Below, in pieces: positions 51,504 to 63,844 of a DNA stretch of 64,000 nt. The notes under the pieces were generated by a model. That model saw nothing but the letters and a program-made list of their open reading frames with translations, was not told the DNA's origin and did not search any database. The stretch lies in NCBI GenBank assembly GCA_963678705.1, contig CAVMBN010000124.1:1-64000 (forward strand), read 5' to 3'. The stretch comes from Panorpa germanica (taxonomy: Eukaryota; Arthropoda; Insecta; Mecoptera; Panorpidae). Position 1 is the first letter of the stretch, and every line of letters begins with the position of its first letter. The position numbers were made by a program, and so were the translations under genes.

Positions 51504-51809
51504 ATGAATGATAATAAAATTGAAAATAAACAGAATGAGAAAGAACAAAGCTTCATTAATTATATTACAAATTCTACACCTAGAACTTATAATACAAGGA
51601 ACAATTACAGAAAAAATGAAAAAGATAATAAAGAAGAACAAACAGAAAACAATTCTCAGAGGTCCATAAAAGTACCAAAAATTCAACACAACACTGAATT
51701 ATTGGTAAACCAAAATTTTAATGAAAATAAAAATGATGACAGGAATAAATTCATGACGGATTCAAATAAATTTTCTATATTTGAAGATAAAGAAAGAAGA
51801 AAAACATAG
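51504..51809 (+). pseudogene. Probable C-terminal fragment of LINE 1 ORF1
   Basis: A 101-residue frame, very rich in Asn, Lys, Glu and Gln, without a recognisable domain. It lies just before ORF2, where the low-complexity C-terminal tail of ORF1 is expected; the ORF1 tail of LINE 2 has similar composition. The CCHC zinc knuckles that would precede it are missing, in line with 5' truncation. It could also be a chance opening in AT-rich sequence. Confidence 0.4.
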
Positions 51810-51896
51810 CGAAATTATAAATATAAAATAATACAGCAGCATACATATTAGAGGATCAGATAAAAATATAATTTCTAAGTAGCGTTTATTTGTTAA

Positions 51897-54800
51897 AAAG
51901 TTCTTGTAGAAATTGATATTTTCCACAACAAAATTAAAGAAGTAAATATTATACAGTGGAACGGACAGAGCATTAGACACAAAAAAGACGATCTACAAAA
52001 TTTATTAAAAACGCAAAATATTCATATAGCTTTGATTTCAGAAACATTTTTGGGAGAAAATATAAATTTTAATATAAGAGGATATAATTTAGAAAGGGAT
52101 GATAGAATACAAATTGGAAGAACAAATCCTCATGGATGTACAGCCATTATTATACATAAAAGTATAAGATATAAAAGATTACATATTACTAAACCAGTAA
52201 ACAATATGGAACTCACTGCAATTAGTACAAAATTAAATAATATTGAAATATGTATTACATCAATATACGTTCCTCCAGGACACAAAATTGACAGTATAAA
52301 ATGGAAACAAATGTACAGACAAATTAAATTACCAGTGATACTAACGGGAGATTTTAATTCACTTCATCCATCATGGAATATAAACAACTTAATAAATTAC
52401 GAAGGACAAGAATTGAATAAATTTATTGATGAAGAATTTCTTCATATAGCTAACAATGATTGTCCTACAAGAGTACACCATCCTTATAGAAGAGATAGTA
52501 TCTTGGATTTAACCCTTATTAATCCTAGAATAATGCACATGTTAATAGACTGGAAGGTATTAAATGACAGCATGGGGAGTGATCATTATCCCATACTTTT
52601 TAATTTAACAAATTCAAATAATGTTGACATAGGTAGAACAAGGAATTATATCACTAGAAGAAATTTCAAAAAAGCTGACTGGAATGAATATCAAAATATT
52701 ATATCCAATAAACTCGATAATGGTTCAAATTTATATATCAGCTATGAGCATTTAATTAATACCATGAATGAGTCAGCGGAGGAAAGTATTCCATGCACTA
52801 AAATTTATAATAAGGACCCAAAACATGAAAAACCCCTATGGTGGGACAGCAATTGTAATAAAATGGTTGCTAAAAGAAGATTAGCTTTAACTAAATTTAA
52901 TAGAAATTCTAATATGGAAAATTATCTAAATTTTAAAAAGGAACAAGCAAACACACAAAAGTATTTTAGGATAAGAAGGAAGGAGGAATACAAGAAATTT
53001 TGTGAAAATATTAAGCCAAAAACTCCAGCTAAATTAATTTGGGGAGTAGTGCATAAATTATCAAGACCGAATATAAATCAGAACACCAGAAGTATGAATA
53101 ATGATTGGATTGAAGAGTTTGCTAGAAATTATTGTGGTAACTACAATATCATTTCAAGGCCGTATATTCAAAATTTTAAAGTAGTAGAATTTTTAGATAA
53201 ATCAATAGAGTTAGAAGAATTAAATTACAGTTTAAATCATAACAAGAAAACAAGTACTGGTATTGACAGAATCTCATATGAAATGATCCAAAACTTACCT
53301 AAAAGCGCCAAAATTGCCCTAATTAACAATTTTAATAATATATTTAATACCAGAATAATTCCTAGTGATTGGAAAAATCATATTATTGTCCCTATTTTAA
53401 AATCTGGAAAGAATCCTGAAGTAGCATCATCATATCGACCAATTACTTTAATATCATGCGTAGCCAAAACAATGGAAAATATTTTGAAAAACAGATTAGA
53501 ATGGTATTTAGAACACAACAATAAATTACCAGATTCGCAATTTGGATTTAGAAAAAATCGAAGTGTGCATGACAGCTTAAATATATTCAATCTGGACATT
53601 CAAAAAACGTACAGCTCTAATAAATACATGCTAGCTGTGTTCTTAGATATTAAGGGAGCTTATGATGCAGTTACATATCCTAACCTACAACTGAAATTAA
53701 GAGAAATTGGAATAACCAGCAAAATTACAAATTGGTTAATGTCATATTTTGAATTGAGATCCATTTATGTAAGAAATGAAGAAAATTTAATAGGACCATT
53801 TACCTGCAATAAAGGCCTACCTCAAGGATCTATTCTTAGTCCACTTTTATACACAATATATTCTAAAGACATTTCTAAATTAAAAGACGATCACACATTT
53901 ATTTTAGCATTTGCAGATGATATTGTTTTATATAGTATTGGCCCATCCATAGAATGTTTAAGGAAGAGAATTAACAAGAAATTATGCAAATTAAGAGATA
54001 TATTAGACAAAATTGAATTAGAAATCTCAGTAGAAAAATCTCAAGCTGTCATTTTTACTAGACACAAAATTATATCAAGTCCGAGGATAATATATAATAA
54101 CAAAAATATTATTATATCAAATAGAGCAAAATTTTTAGGTATTTGGTTTGATTGTAAATCTACTTGGAGCTTCGAAATTGATAAAATTATACTTACATGC
54201 AACAGAGGAATAAATGTTTTAAGAAGTCTAGCAGGAAGTAAATGGGGAGCTCATCCTATTTCTTTACTACAAATTTATCAAGCAATTATAAGTTCACATT
54301 TAGACTATTCAAGTATATTAATTAGTACAGCTTCCAAATCAAGATTATTAAAATTGGATAGAATACAATACAGAAGCTTAAGAATCGCTTTAGGTTGCAT
54401 GACTTCAACTCCAACTCATATACTTCAAGCTGAATCTAATATAGCTCCATTACAATTTAGAAACCAACTGCTTAGTGATAAATTTTATGTTAAATGTGAA
54501 ACATTATCGAAATTCCAAATTATTGATAAAATTAAATTATTAACTACATATATTCAAAACTCTTCTTACTGGATCAAAAAGAATAAACCTATTTTAATAA
54601 ATAGTTACATGAAATTAAAGGATCTAAATCTACAAAGAAATTCGAAATCGCCTATATACTCTATTCCTTTTGAATCATTAATTAAACCTATGGATATATT
54701 ATATATTATATTAACACAAAATTATTGTCAATATCTTTTAATAATGCGATAAATAATGAAAATTTTTTAAATATAATGCATCAATTTAATATAAATTTTA

Positions 54801-55660
54801 CAAAAATAATATATACAGATGCATCCATTGATTAAGAAAGAAATAAAGCAGGATTTGCTATATATGAACAGATAAATTTAAGATATTATAAATATAAATT
54901 AAATAACAAAGTTTGCTCTTACACTGGAGAAAAATTAGCATTATTAAAAGCATTGGAAATTAATGAAAATATCAACAATAATAAAATTATAATAATAACG
55001 GATTCTTTAAGTGTTTTAAAAAATTTAAATTCAAATGATAACAAATCAAATAATAATATTTTAACATGCAAAATTAAGAAGATGTATTTCAATATAATAA
55101 ATAGGAATAATACCATAAAATTTATGTGGATACCAGGACACTGTGGAATAAGAGGAAACGAAATTGCGGATAAATTAGCAAAGGAATCAATAAATTTGGA
55201 AATTGAGATGAGAGTGAAATTACCTTCATATGAAATTTTTAATATAATCAAAAAATTTTACTTCAATTTAAGAAACACAGATTTCATTAACAAAAGTCAG
55301 TTAAAAGGAAGAGATTATTATATGTTGCATCCAAATTTAAGTAAGAAGAGATGGTTTAGAAATGAGTCCCGCAAAATTATATCAACTATAATCAGAATCA
55401 AAAGTAATCATTGCAAAACTCCAGCTCATCTGTACAAAATTAATATTAAATCTGACGATAGATGTCAATGTGGTGAAGAAGGATATTTGGATCATATTAT
55501 ATTTGAATGCATAAATTATAGTTTAGAAAGATCAAAATTGAATAGTGGTATATTAGATGTGATTAAAACTTTTCCTGTTAATACTAAATTTTTGTTAAGT
55601 GATACAAAATTAATTAGTGAATTATTGAAATATTTAGAAATGTATAAAATTGAATTATAA
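51897..55660 (+). pseudogene. LINE 1 ORF2: endonuclease, RT, RNase H (frameshift and stop)
   Basis: The coding frame is open from just after TAA 51894-51896 to 54752. It has no ATG where LINE 2 begins (IIQWNGQS here, MINFIQWNC there). From a TTG at 52032, the APE-type endonuclease shows the catalytic Glu in ISETF, GDFN at about 106-109, DSILDL at 155-160 and SDH at 183-185. The RT shows SYRPITLIS, FLDIKGAYD, GLPQGSILSPLL and FADD at about 627. After the stop at 54750-54752 the homology continues in another frame. RNase H follows there (TDAS, an in-frame TAA at 54833-54835, ITDSLS, WIPGHCGIRGNEIADKLAKE), then a CQCGEEGYLDHIIFEC zinc-knuckle-like tail. RNase H plus endonuclease fits the I superfamily rather than Jockey or R1. 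It is inactive. Confidence 0.87.
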
Positions 55661-55736
55661 ATTATAAAAGATGTTAAAAAATTATTTGATGGTGGCTATG
55701 ACTAAAGAAAGTCAAGACAAAGAAGAAAATAAATAT

Positions 55737-55748
55737 AAAAAAAAAAAA
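55737..55748 (+). other. Poly-A tail of LINE 1
   Basis: A run of 12 A follows AAATAT and is joined directly to the satellite at CATATG (monomer offset 221). It marks the 3' end of the retrotransposon. Confidence 0.8.
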
Positions 55749-57114
55749 CATATGTTTTGCCAACGATAATGTGATCCTTATCGGTGCAAATAGTACAGAA
55801 ACCCTAGAAAGCCGTTCTCGACCTGCTATTTATAAAATCTGTAGTTTCTTGAAGCTACAAAGCTACGAAACAAATACAGTAACAACGAATGATAAACTTG
55901 TAACACACCTTGCGCGTGTCACAAGGACGGAATGAAGCTTAAACTCGGCAACTACGCCGACACTATACAAGGGGGCATTTATGCTAATAGTTGTGTATTG
56001 TGCTTCGGCATGGTATTACAGGATCAATCTTCCAGATCTTCCATGCAAAGAACTATGTTATTGACGATGACGCGTTGTTGCAGAACTGTATCTACAGAAG
56101 TGGTGCAAGTGATATTGGGTACAATTCCTTTAGATTTAAAAATCACTCATGCACTTACTCAAGTACAAATTACGCTAGAACTGAAAAAATCAAATTTTGA
56201 TGATTTAAAATTAATGCGACAAATTTCGAGGATTTAAAGGTAATGCGGATGTAGGATAAAAGTCAGGAGACGATACCAAATATATTGCCAAAGAGATGAA
56301 TGCATATATGCATAAGCTCTGGCAAGACAGATGGGACTTAATACAAAAAGGAAGACCTACGTATTGGTTTACAAGGACGTTAATATTGCTTTGCAACACA
56401 AGTGGTTCCTATCTACTATGTGTGTGATCGGCTCCTGCTACTTTAGGTGAAAAAAGTGATTAAAAGTGAGAAATTAATTATGGAAAAAAATTAAATAAAT
56501 TTTATAAATACTTTTTCAAACGAAAAGTATTTAAGTTTGTTTTAAATTTGTGTTAATTTACCCTAAACAAAATGTTTTTACAAAAGTTTGACAGTTGGAA
56601 ACCAGTGTTAAAAACGAATTTTTCATTACGCGTACACGCGGTCTTATAAACATAACCTCAAATTTGTAACTTTGATGTTTGATATAATACATTAATAAGT
56701 GCGATAGACAAAAAAAGTGATAATAATTAGGTTAGTGTTAGTGCTAAAACATCAAGTGGTTTAAAATTCAAGAAATCTGTAGAGATATATAAGGAAGACC
56801 TCATATAAACACTACAAATATACGGAAGACAAAAGGTTGCCGCCCACTATCAAGTAAGTCGAATAACATTAACTATAAATAATATTAAAACACAAGAATT
56901 AGTTTATATAAATGCGTGTTTTAAATAATAATGAGAGTGTATTAATTGTTATAAGTGATTAAGTGAACAATATATGCGGTTTTCTTGGAAATAGTGATTG
57001 ATCGTTCATGAACATTCAATGGTAACAAACAAATGGTAAGTAAGTAGGCATAAGTACAGGTATGTATATAAGATATTTATAGAAATTCAGTGTGCCTTTG
57101 TTGATCTCCGGTGG
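55749..57114 (+). repeat. Satellite monomer 31 (first 220 bp missing)
   Basis: It resumes at offset 221 directly after the poly-A of LINE 1. It matches 42453-43818 at a constant offset of 13296 bp, with shared GCGGATGTAGG and GTCAGGAGACG. Confidence 0.93.
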
Positions 57115-58088
57115 CCAATTGACCTTCAAAGAATTAGACCGGCAAAAACCTATAGGTACGTCTACTGCGCTATGGAGAACTATTTTCATTGTCGAACATT
57201 ATTTTACAGACCGATTACCGTTTCATGAAAAGGCAACTATCTAAAGGTTGTCCTTAGCGATCTGTAATGGGGCCTGAGCTCTGGAACATGGTATTTGACG
57301 AGAACTGTGTTTCTCACTCGAAAGGTTGTGTAGACATATGTTTTGCCAACGATAATGTGATCCTTATCGGTGCAAATAGTACAGAAACCCTAGAAAGCCG
57401 TTCTCGACCTGCTATATATAAAATCTGTAGTTTCTTGAAGCTACAAAGCTACGAAACAAATACAGTAACAACGAATGATAAACTTGTAACACACTTTGCG
57501 CGTGTCACAAGGACGGAATGAAGCTTAAACTCGGCAACTATGCCGACACTATACAAGGGGGCATTTATGCTAATAGTTGTGAATTGTGCTTCGGCATGGT
57601 ATTACAGGATCAATCTTTCAGATCTTTCATGCAAAGAACTATGTTATTGACGATGACGCGTTGTTGCAGAACTGTATCTACAGAAGTGGTGCAAGTGATA
57701 TTGGGGACAATTTTTTTAGATTTAAAAATCACTCATGCACTTACTCAAGTACAAATTACTCTAGAACTAAAAAAATCAATATTTGATGATTTAAAATTAA
57801 TGCGACAAATTTCGAGGATTTAAAGTTAATGCGGCTGTAGGATAAAAGTCTGGAGACGATACCAAATATATTGCCAAAGAGATGAATGCATATATGCATA
57901 AGCTCTGGCAAGACAGATAGGACTTAATACAAAAGGGAAGACCTACGTATTGGTTTACAAGGACGTTAATATTGCTTTGCAACACAAGTGGTTCCTATCT
58001 ACTATGTGTGTGATCGGCTCCTGCTACTTTAGGTGAAAAAAGTGATTAAAAGTGAGAAATTAATTATTGAAAAAAATTAAATAAATTA
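57115..58088 (+). repeat. Satellite monomer 32, cut at offset 974 by LINE 2
   Basis: Paralogue of monomer 28 without the DNA transposon: at about 57730 it reads AATCACTCATGCACTTACTC uninterrupted. It resumes at 63845 beyond LINE 2. Confidence 0.93.
58078..58088. repeat. Target-site duplication TAAATAAATTA (left)
   Basis: An 11-bp copy next to the poly-T of LINE 2; the second copy is at 63845-63855. Uninterrupted monomers hold one copy, in AAATTAAATAAATTATATG. Confidence 0.88.
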
Positions 58089-58106
58089 TTTTTTTTTTTT
58101 TTTTTT
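58089..58106 (-). other. Poly-A tail of LINE 2 (poly-T on plus strand)
   Basis: 18 consecutive T sit immediately inside the left target duplication. Just inside, read on the minus strand, is AAGGCTGAATAAGCC, which can form a small hairpin near the 3' end and may be part of the 3' recognition signal. Confidence 0.85.
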
Positions 58107-58278
58107 ATTTATTTAGGCTTTGGCTTATTCAGCCTTCTTGCCATTGCTTTTATTTGTAAAATTATATAAAAATTTACATATAAATTATAATTGTTCTAAT
58201 AAATACAAAAAAAAATGATTCTTTTAAAAAATTAAACTTAAAATTAAATACATACTAAATAAAATATTTTAACTTAAA
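58107..58278 (-). other. LINE 2 3' untranslated region
   Basis: AT-rich sequence between the ORF2 stop and the poly-A tail. Apart from the GGCTGAATAAGCC inverted repeat near its end I see no feature. Confidence 0.6.
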
Positions 58279-61200
58279 TTACACTTCTATATTATTTTCT
58301 ATCACAAAGTTTGTTAATATTTCCGCCGTTGCTTCACTTGTCATTAAACAGGACATATTGACTGGGAACTGTGTTACATTACATAAATCATTTAAAAGTC
58401 TATCAATTTTTGATGTTAAAAGATGACACCCTAGAATTATATGGTCCAAAGACCCTTCTTCTCCACATCTACAATTTGGTGTGTCTTTTATATTTATTTT
58501 GTATAGATGAGCTGGACATCTAGAATGCCCAGATTTCATTCGACAATTTGTTGAAATATATCTCCGTGAATGATTTTTATTAAACCATGTGGTTGTTGGA
58601 ATTTTTTGATTCGCTGCAAAAAAATTTTTTCCAGTACTTTGACTTTTCTCATTATATATATTCTGCCATTCTGCCATACAATTTTCTTTAATTATTTTTT
58701 TGGAATCATTTATTGACCAATCTATTTCAATTATTTCCCCATCTACACAAGCTTCTTTGGCCAGTTTGTCAGCCATTTCGTTTCCTTTTATGCCTACATG
58801 TCCAGGAATCCAAATAAGTTTAACATTGATATCATTTTTTTCCATTTTTAAAAGATATTCTTTAATTGAACATATTTTGTTATTATTATTGATTTTGAAT
58901 TTATTGTTATTTAAAGATACACAAACACTACGAGAATCTGTGAAGATTAATATATTTTTATTGTCAGTTTTTTGTATTATTTCTAGTAATTTCATAATTG
59001 CTGTTATTTCTGTATTATAAGAATTTGTGATGTTGTTAAGTTTGTATTTGTACTGCTGATCTGTATTATAATTGAAAATGCCAATTCCTCCAGTTTTAGA
59101 GTTTTTTTCGAATGAACCATCGGTAAACCATATACTCCAGTTTATATCATCTTTTGTTATATATTCCATATATTTTTGATAAGTTATTTCCTTACTGTCA
59201 TTCTTCTTGAACAAATTTATTTCTGTATGTATTGTTGTCATGCTTATTTCTAATGGAAATTTGAAAAAAGGTATAATGTTGTGTACCTCTAAGTTCAAGT
59301 TATTATATCTATCAAAACTAGTTAAAAGTGCCGGTTTTTTATGAGTTGTCCAATATGGTTTATTATAAAGAACATATAGTTTAGATAATCTTGTATTTAA
59401 GGGGCCACATGAGTTATGTCTGTTTTTACAAAAGAAACTGTCTGATATTTGTTGTATTCTGATATTTACCGGAGGAATATTAGTTTGATAGTTGAGGATT
59501 TGGATTGGTGTTGAAACCATTGCACCTAATATTATTCTTAAACATTTGTTTTGTATAATTTCAATTTTTTTTAATCTTGAGTTATTTGCGGTGCAGATCA
59601 TAGTACTAGAATAGTCAATATGCGGTCTAACAATAGCTTTATATATTTTTATTAAGGTTGTTGGGTGTGCGCCCCATTTGTATCCTGCTATACATCGCAT
59701 CAAATTTAAGCCTTTTTGACATTTGTTAATAATATGTGCAATTTCTTTCGCCCAAGTGCTTTTCGTATCAAAGAATATACCCAGAAATTTGGTATTTGAA
59801 GTAACAGTTATATTTTTATTTCTGATGGTTATTTTTGGACTGCAGTTTATTCTATGCCTTGTAAATATAACTATTTTACTTTTTTCTGATGATATATTTA
59901 ATTTGATTTCCTTTAATAAAATATCTAGTTTTCTTAATTTCGATTGTAATCTGTTTTGAGCTATATCTTGTGTATGACCCATACTATAAATAACCATGTC
60001 ATCTGCATACATCAGTACTGTTGTGTTGTTATCTGATAATGTTGTTAACTTTTCTGTGTATATGTTGAATAATAAGGGAGATAATATTGAGCCTTGTGGA
60101 ATTCCGTGATTACATAGTATAGGACCAGTTAACTTATTATTGTATCTAACTGTTATTTCTCTATTTTAGAAGTAGTTTATAATCCAGTTGGATATTTTGG
60201 AAGATATACCTATGTTTTCTACTTTTTTTTTTAATATTTTTAGATTAACATTGTCATAAGCAGCTTCAATGTCAATGAAAGCAGCTATCATATAATGATT
60301 TTTACTGTATGTTCTTTGAATATCGATATTCAATATGTTTAAGTTATGCTGTGTACTTCTTGTTTTTCTAAACGCAAATTGTAACTCAGGTAATCTTTTA
60401 TGATGTTCGAGATACCACTCCAGTCTGTTTTTGATGATGGATTCCATAGTTTTGCCCATACATGATAGTAAAGTAATTGGTCTGAATGATTCTTCTTTGT
60501 TTGGATCTTTTCCTGTTTTTAATATAGGAACAACGATATGTTTTTTCCAGTCTAATGGTATATCAGCAGTGTTTAATGACAGATTGTATATTTGTGTAAG
60601 ATGATTTATTGCATTGTCAGGTAAGTTTTGTATCATTTTGTAATTTATTCTATCAAATCCTGTGCTACTGTTTTTATTATGATTTAACGCGAATTTTACT
60701 TCATTTTTATTTATGTTATTATCTAGAAAATTATCTTTTACGATGGTGGTGGTAGTAATATTTAAATTGTTGTTCTGTGGAAATTTTTTTTTAATGAATT
60801 CTTCTATTAAATTTTCATTATCACTTATCCTTTTAGTACTATAGCTTTTATTGTTAATTTTTCTTATATTATTCCAGACAATGTTGGTTGTTGTGTTTGG
60901 GTTTAAATTCTCGCAGAAATTTTGCCATTCTATTTTTTTTCTGGCTCTAAAATATCGTCTGGTTTTAGCTTGATGTTTTTTATAATTTAAATAATTCGCC
61001 ATTGTCATGTTTTTATTAAAAATAGTTAGTGCTAATTTTCTTTGAGCTATCATTTTATTGCACTCAGTGTCCCACCAAGACGGTTTTATTTTATTAGGAG
61101 TTATATTATACAATCTGGTAGATGGGATATGTATGTCTGCCGAATTATTAATAACATCTCTAAATTGGTTGTATTTGTTTTCAACATCTTGGGGATTACT

Positions 61201-62007
61201 TGTGATTCCATTTGTGCTAAGGTTTGAAATTCTGCTTTCTATTTCAAGGCTATATTTCTCCCAATCTGCTTTTCGGAAATTTCTCCTCGTTAAATATTCA
61301 GATGTACGGTAACGGTCTTTATTATAGTCATTCAAACAGAAAAAAATTGGGTAGTGATCACTACCTAAGCTATCTGCAAGAACTTGCCACGAAGTAATTT
61401 GTTGTGTTAACGTCATTGATACCAATGTGAGATCCAATATACTGTCCCTTGTACTGAGATTGCTTACTCTAGTTGGTTTATTATCGTTGATAATATTTAG
61501 ATTTTCGTTTTCTATGAAATCTAACAATTCGTTACCTTCATACTGACTACCTGGACAATTTATATCCCAAGCAAGATTAGTCGCGTTAAAATCTCCAGCA
61601 AGTATAACAGGAACATCTATTTGTTGTTTTATCTGTGACCAATTAGAATTAGATAGTTTATGATTCGGTTTAGCATAGATTGATAAAATACATATTACAT
61701 CAGTTTCGTTATGTGTTAAAATTATTCCAACTATTTCGACCGAATTAAATGGGTTATTTAGCATTACTCGTTTATATTTTATAGATTTATGAATCAAGAT
61801 AGCAACACCCCCGTGGGGATTATAGTTTGTATTCTGTATCCTATCTTCTCTTTCAATAAAATAACCTTTGATGTTGAAATTGATATTTTTTGTTAAAAAC
61901 GTTTCTGATAGTATGCATATATGTATGTTATGCTTCTGTAACATATGTTGTAGTTCCTCTTTAATATATCTGACTCCTCTGCAATTCCATTGAATAAAAT
62001 TTATCAT
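58279..62007 (-). pseudogene. LINE 2 ORF2: endonuclease, RT, RNase H; single in-frame TAA
   Basis: It starts at ATG 62007 (MINFIQWNCRG). The first 613 residues hold the APE-type endonuclease (N8, E35, Y111, D139/N141, D188, S216-D217-H218) and the N-terminal part of the RT (PILKTGKDP 494-502, FRPITLLS 508-515, D579 in FIDIEAAYD). A TAA at 60166-60168 follows NYF. The same frame then continues with GIPQGSILSPLLF and MYADDMVIYS, where YADD is the RT catalytic box. RNase H comes next (FTDGS, E in YNTEIT, TDSRS, WIPGHVGIKGNEMADKLAKE), then a CRCGEEGSLDHIILGC tail, ending at 58279. The sister LINE has Glu (GAA) where this copy has TAA, so one G-to-T change explains the break. ORF2 would nick the target and reverse-transcribe the element RNA; this copy cannot make the full protein. 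Confidence 0.9.
60166..60168 (-). other. In-frame TAA in the RT domain of LINE 2
   Basis: The minus-strand codons are TAC TTC TAA AAT AGA with open frame on both sides. It separates the endonuclease and half of the RT from the catalytic YADD and RNase H. Confidence 0.9.
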
Positions 62008-62213
62008 TTTAACTGTTTTAATTAATTATTGATTTTTATATCTGTCCTTGGTCTTGTTGTTAGATTTATTTATATATTTTATTTTATTTTATTTTCTCTC
62101 CGTTTATATAATTATTGTTGATTTAATATTTTAGTAAATTTATTAAACGATTAGGTTTAGTGATGTGAATAGATTTTTTTAAAAATAAACTTAATTTATA
62201 TATCGATGTTTTC
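62008..62213 (-). other. LINE 2 ORF1-ORF2 gap
   Basis: 206 bp of very AT-rich sequence with a TAAAA-type run (AAAATAAAATAAAATA). ORF2 has its own ATG and does not overlap ORF1, so it is probably translated by reinitiation or a similar mechanism, as inferred for other two-ORF LINEs. Confidence 0.55.
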
Positions 62214-63641
62214 TTACGAGTTTGGCCATTGTACACTAGATATTTGTTTCTTGTAGCTTCTAAGGGATTGGGATGTAATATTTGGGTCTTTGTTTGTATT
62301 TTTAATTTTGTCATCATTATTTTTATTATATATTGATGTATAGCAGGTATCATTATCATTGTTTTCCATTGTAATATCAGGTGTCTCTTGGTTGATTTGC
62401 TTTCTGTTTTTTCCTTGATTAGTTATCTTAAGGTATGTGTCGCTTTCTTCATTGTTAGGTTTCTTTTCTTCTCTTCTTCTTTTTGGAATTGGTTCTTTAG
62501 TGGATGTCGTAGGTTGTGGTTGACTGTAAGATCTTTGTAACGAGTTACCTGTATTTGATTTATTCACTCTGGTATTAGTTCTTCTGGTTAAAGGGTTTGG
62601 TTTGTATGTTGGAATTATGTTGATACTATTGTATTTATTAGTGATATTGGGAAAAGTCTCATTGTAGTTTAGAGCTTCAAAAGAGTTTTGAGTTCTTACT
62701 GAGTATAAATAGTCTGTATTTTTTTCTGTTAATTCTAATTTTGCTTCATAAAAACTGAGATTGTGTTGGGCCATGAGATCTTTTATCTTGATTTGTCTTT
62801 TTTTTTCAGGACATTCATTGTCTGTAGCCTCGTGGTTAAGTTTACAATTTATGCATGTCGGATTAGGAGATGTGCATGCAGTACGTAAATGATCTTCACT
62901 TCCGCAGAATTTACATTTTGCTACTTTTGCTCTACATTTTGTGGCTGCATGTCCAAATTTAAAACAATTATAACATTGTATCGTCTGTTGTACAAATGGT
63001 TCACATGCTCGTCTCACTCTCCACATGTAAACATAAGCAGGAATAGCAAGTCCTTCAAAGAATAATTTCACTGTTGTACTGGGTTCATATTTAATAGCTC
63101 CGTCAACTCTTAGTTTTCGATTTAACCTTTGCACTCTCGTTACTTTAAAAGGTGGACACTCTATATTATTTAAAATTGTATCTTCCGAATATTCAATATC
63201 AACACCTTTTATAATAGCAACTTTTGTGCACCAGTAAAATGGGATAAACGCTTCATACCCATTGTTTTTCAGCAATGTTGATTTGGTAATTTCGTTAGCT
63301 AGTACTGCATTAGCACATTGAACGATTACTCTATTTCTTCCCACTTTTTTAATTTCTATTATATTAGATTTATTGCTAATTTTACATATTATTTCTGCTA
63401 ATTTAAGAGAACTAAAAAATGTATTTCCATCACTATTATTTTTAACTATCATTACTTTATACGAGTCATATTTTGTTTCTGTGTTGTATAAATTATTAAA
63501 TATTTTTTTAACATTGTCACTATTGTTATTTAAGTTTTCTGTTATATCACTGGATGTTTTATCTGTAGGAATTGATTTGTTAGTCACAGAGTTGTTTTTA
63601 TTGATCGGATTTTTATCGGGAGGTTCAACCTCCATATCCAT
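62214..63641 (-). CDS. LINE 2 ORF1, gag-like nucleic-acid-binding protein with three CCHC knuckles
   Basis: An intact 475-codon frame from ATG 63641. Residues 1-58 are polar and Asn-rich. Residues ~60-210 look like the RRM-like fold common in I- and Jockey-type ORF1 (YKVMIVKN, GRNRVIVQC). Three zinc knuckles follow: C223-C226-H231-C236, C243-C246-H251-C256 and C263-C266-H270-C277. The tail from ~335 is basic and low in complexity (PKRRREEKK). In relatives ORF1 coats the element RNA and accompanies it to the DNA as chaperone. It is the only undamaged protein-coding frame of appreciable length in the window. The ATG is the first in frame after the leader. I am confident of the class; the clade (I superfamily) is inferred together with ORF2. 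Confidence 0.88.
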   Translation of the reverse strand: MDMEVEPPDKNPINKNNSVTNKSIPTDKTSSDITENLNNNSDNVKKIFNNLYNTETKYDSYKVMIVKNNSDGNTFFSSLKLAEIICKISNKSNIIEIKKVGRNRVIVQCANAVLANEITKSTLLKNNGYEAFIPFYWCTKVAIIKGVDIEYSEDTILNNIECPPFKVTRVQRLNRKLRVDGAIKYEPSTTVKLFFEGLAIPAYVYMWRVRRACEPFVQQTIQCYNCFKFGHAATKCRAKVAKCKFCGSEDHLRTACTSPNPTCINCKLNHEATDNECPEKKRQIKIKDLMAQHNLSFYEAKLELTEKNTDYLYSVRTQNSFEALNYNETFPNITNKYNSINIIPTYKPNPLTRRTNTRVNKSNTGNSLQRSYSQPQPTTSTKEPIPKRRREEKKPNNEESDTYLKITNQGKNRKQINQETPDITMENNDNDTCYTSIYNKNNDDKIKNTNKDPNITSQSLRSYKKQISSVQWPNS

Positions 63642-63844
63642 ATTGTTAATTAACCAGTGATAATTAAATAGAAGTTACTTCACTTCTAATTAATAACACT
63701 TAATAATAATATAAATTATAATTTAAAAAAATTAAATCACGAAAAAAAAATATTATAATTTGCAAAAAAAAAAGATAACTATTTATTTTATTGTTTTGTT
63801 TATTGTAAATACGTGCGCTCACCAAGAAGACTCGATGTAAACTG
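63642..63844 (-). promoter_or_regulatory. LINE 2 5' leader, presumed internal promoter
   Basis: A 203-bp region from the element start to the ORF1 ATG. The first bases on the minus strand, CAGTTTACATCGAGTC, resemble the CAGT-type initiator at +1 of several insect LINEs. Promoter activity is inferred from position only. Confidence 0.45.

Larger units (their letters stand above)
51490..55748 (+). mobile_element. LINE 1: 5'-truncated, decayed I-type non-LTR retrotransposon
   Basis: In order it holds a short ORF1-like tail, an ORF2 with endonuclease, reverse transcriptase, RNase H and a Cys/His tail, and a 12-nt poly-A (55737-55748). The ORF2 parallels that of LINE 2 all along but is clearly diverged, so this is a different and older subfamily. 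No target duplication is found, because the flanking satellite lacks 832 bp between the two sides. It lacks the CCHC part of ORF1 and its ORF2 has a frameshift and a stop, so it is immobile. Confidence 0.88.
58089..63844 (-). mobile_element. LINE 2: full-length I-type non-LTR retrotransposon
   Basis: A 5756-bp element on the minus strand with an 11-bp target duplication on both sides, an 18-nt poly-T at 58089-58106 (its poly-A tail) and a 5' end beginning CAGTTTACATCG. It has a ~203-bp 5' leader, ORF1 with three CCHC knuckles, a 206-bp gap, and ORF2 with endonuclease, RT, RNase H and a Cys/His tail. This layout is typical of the I superfamily of insects. The only lesion I find is one TAA in ORF2, so it inserted recently in the history of this array. 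Insertion is at monomer offset 974/975. Confidence 0.92.

Noticed and set aside
52032-54752. LINE 1 ORF2 starting at 52032
   Set aside because: The codon is TTG, and endonuclease homology (IIQWNGQS) lies upstream in the same frame, so the true beginning is farther left and lacks an ATG in this copy.
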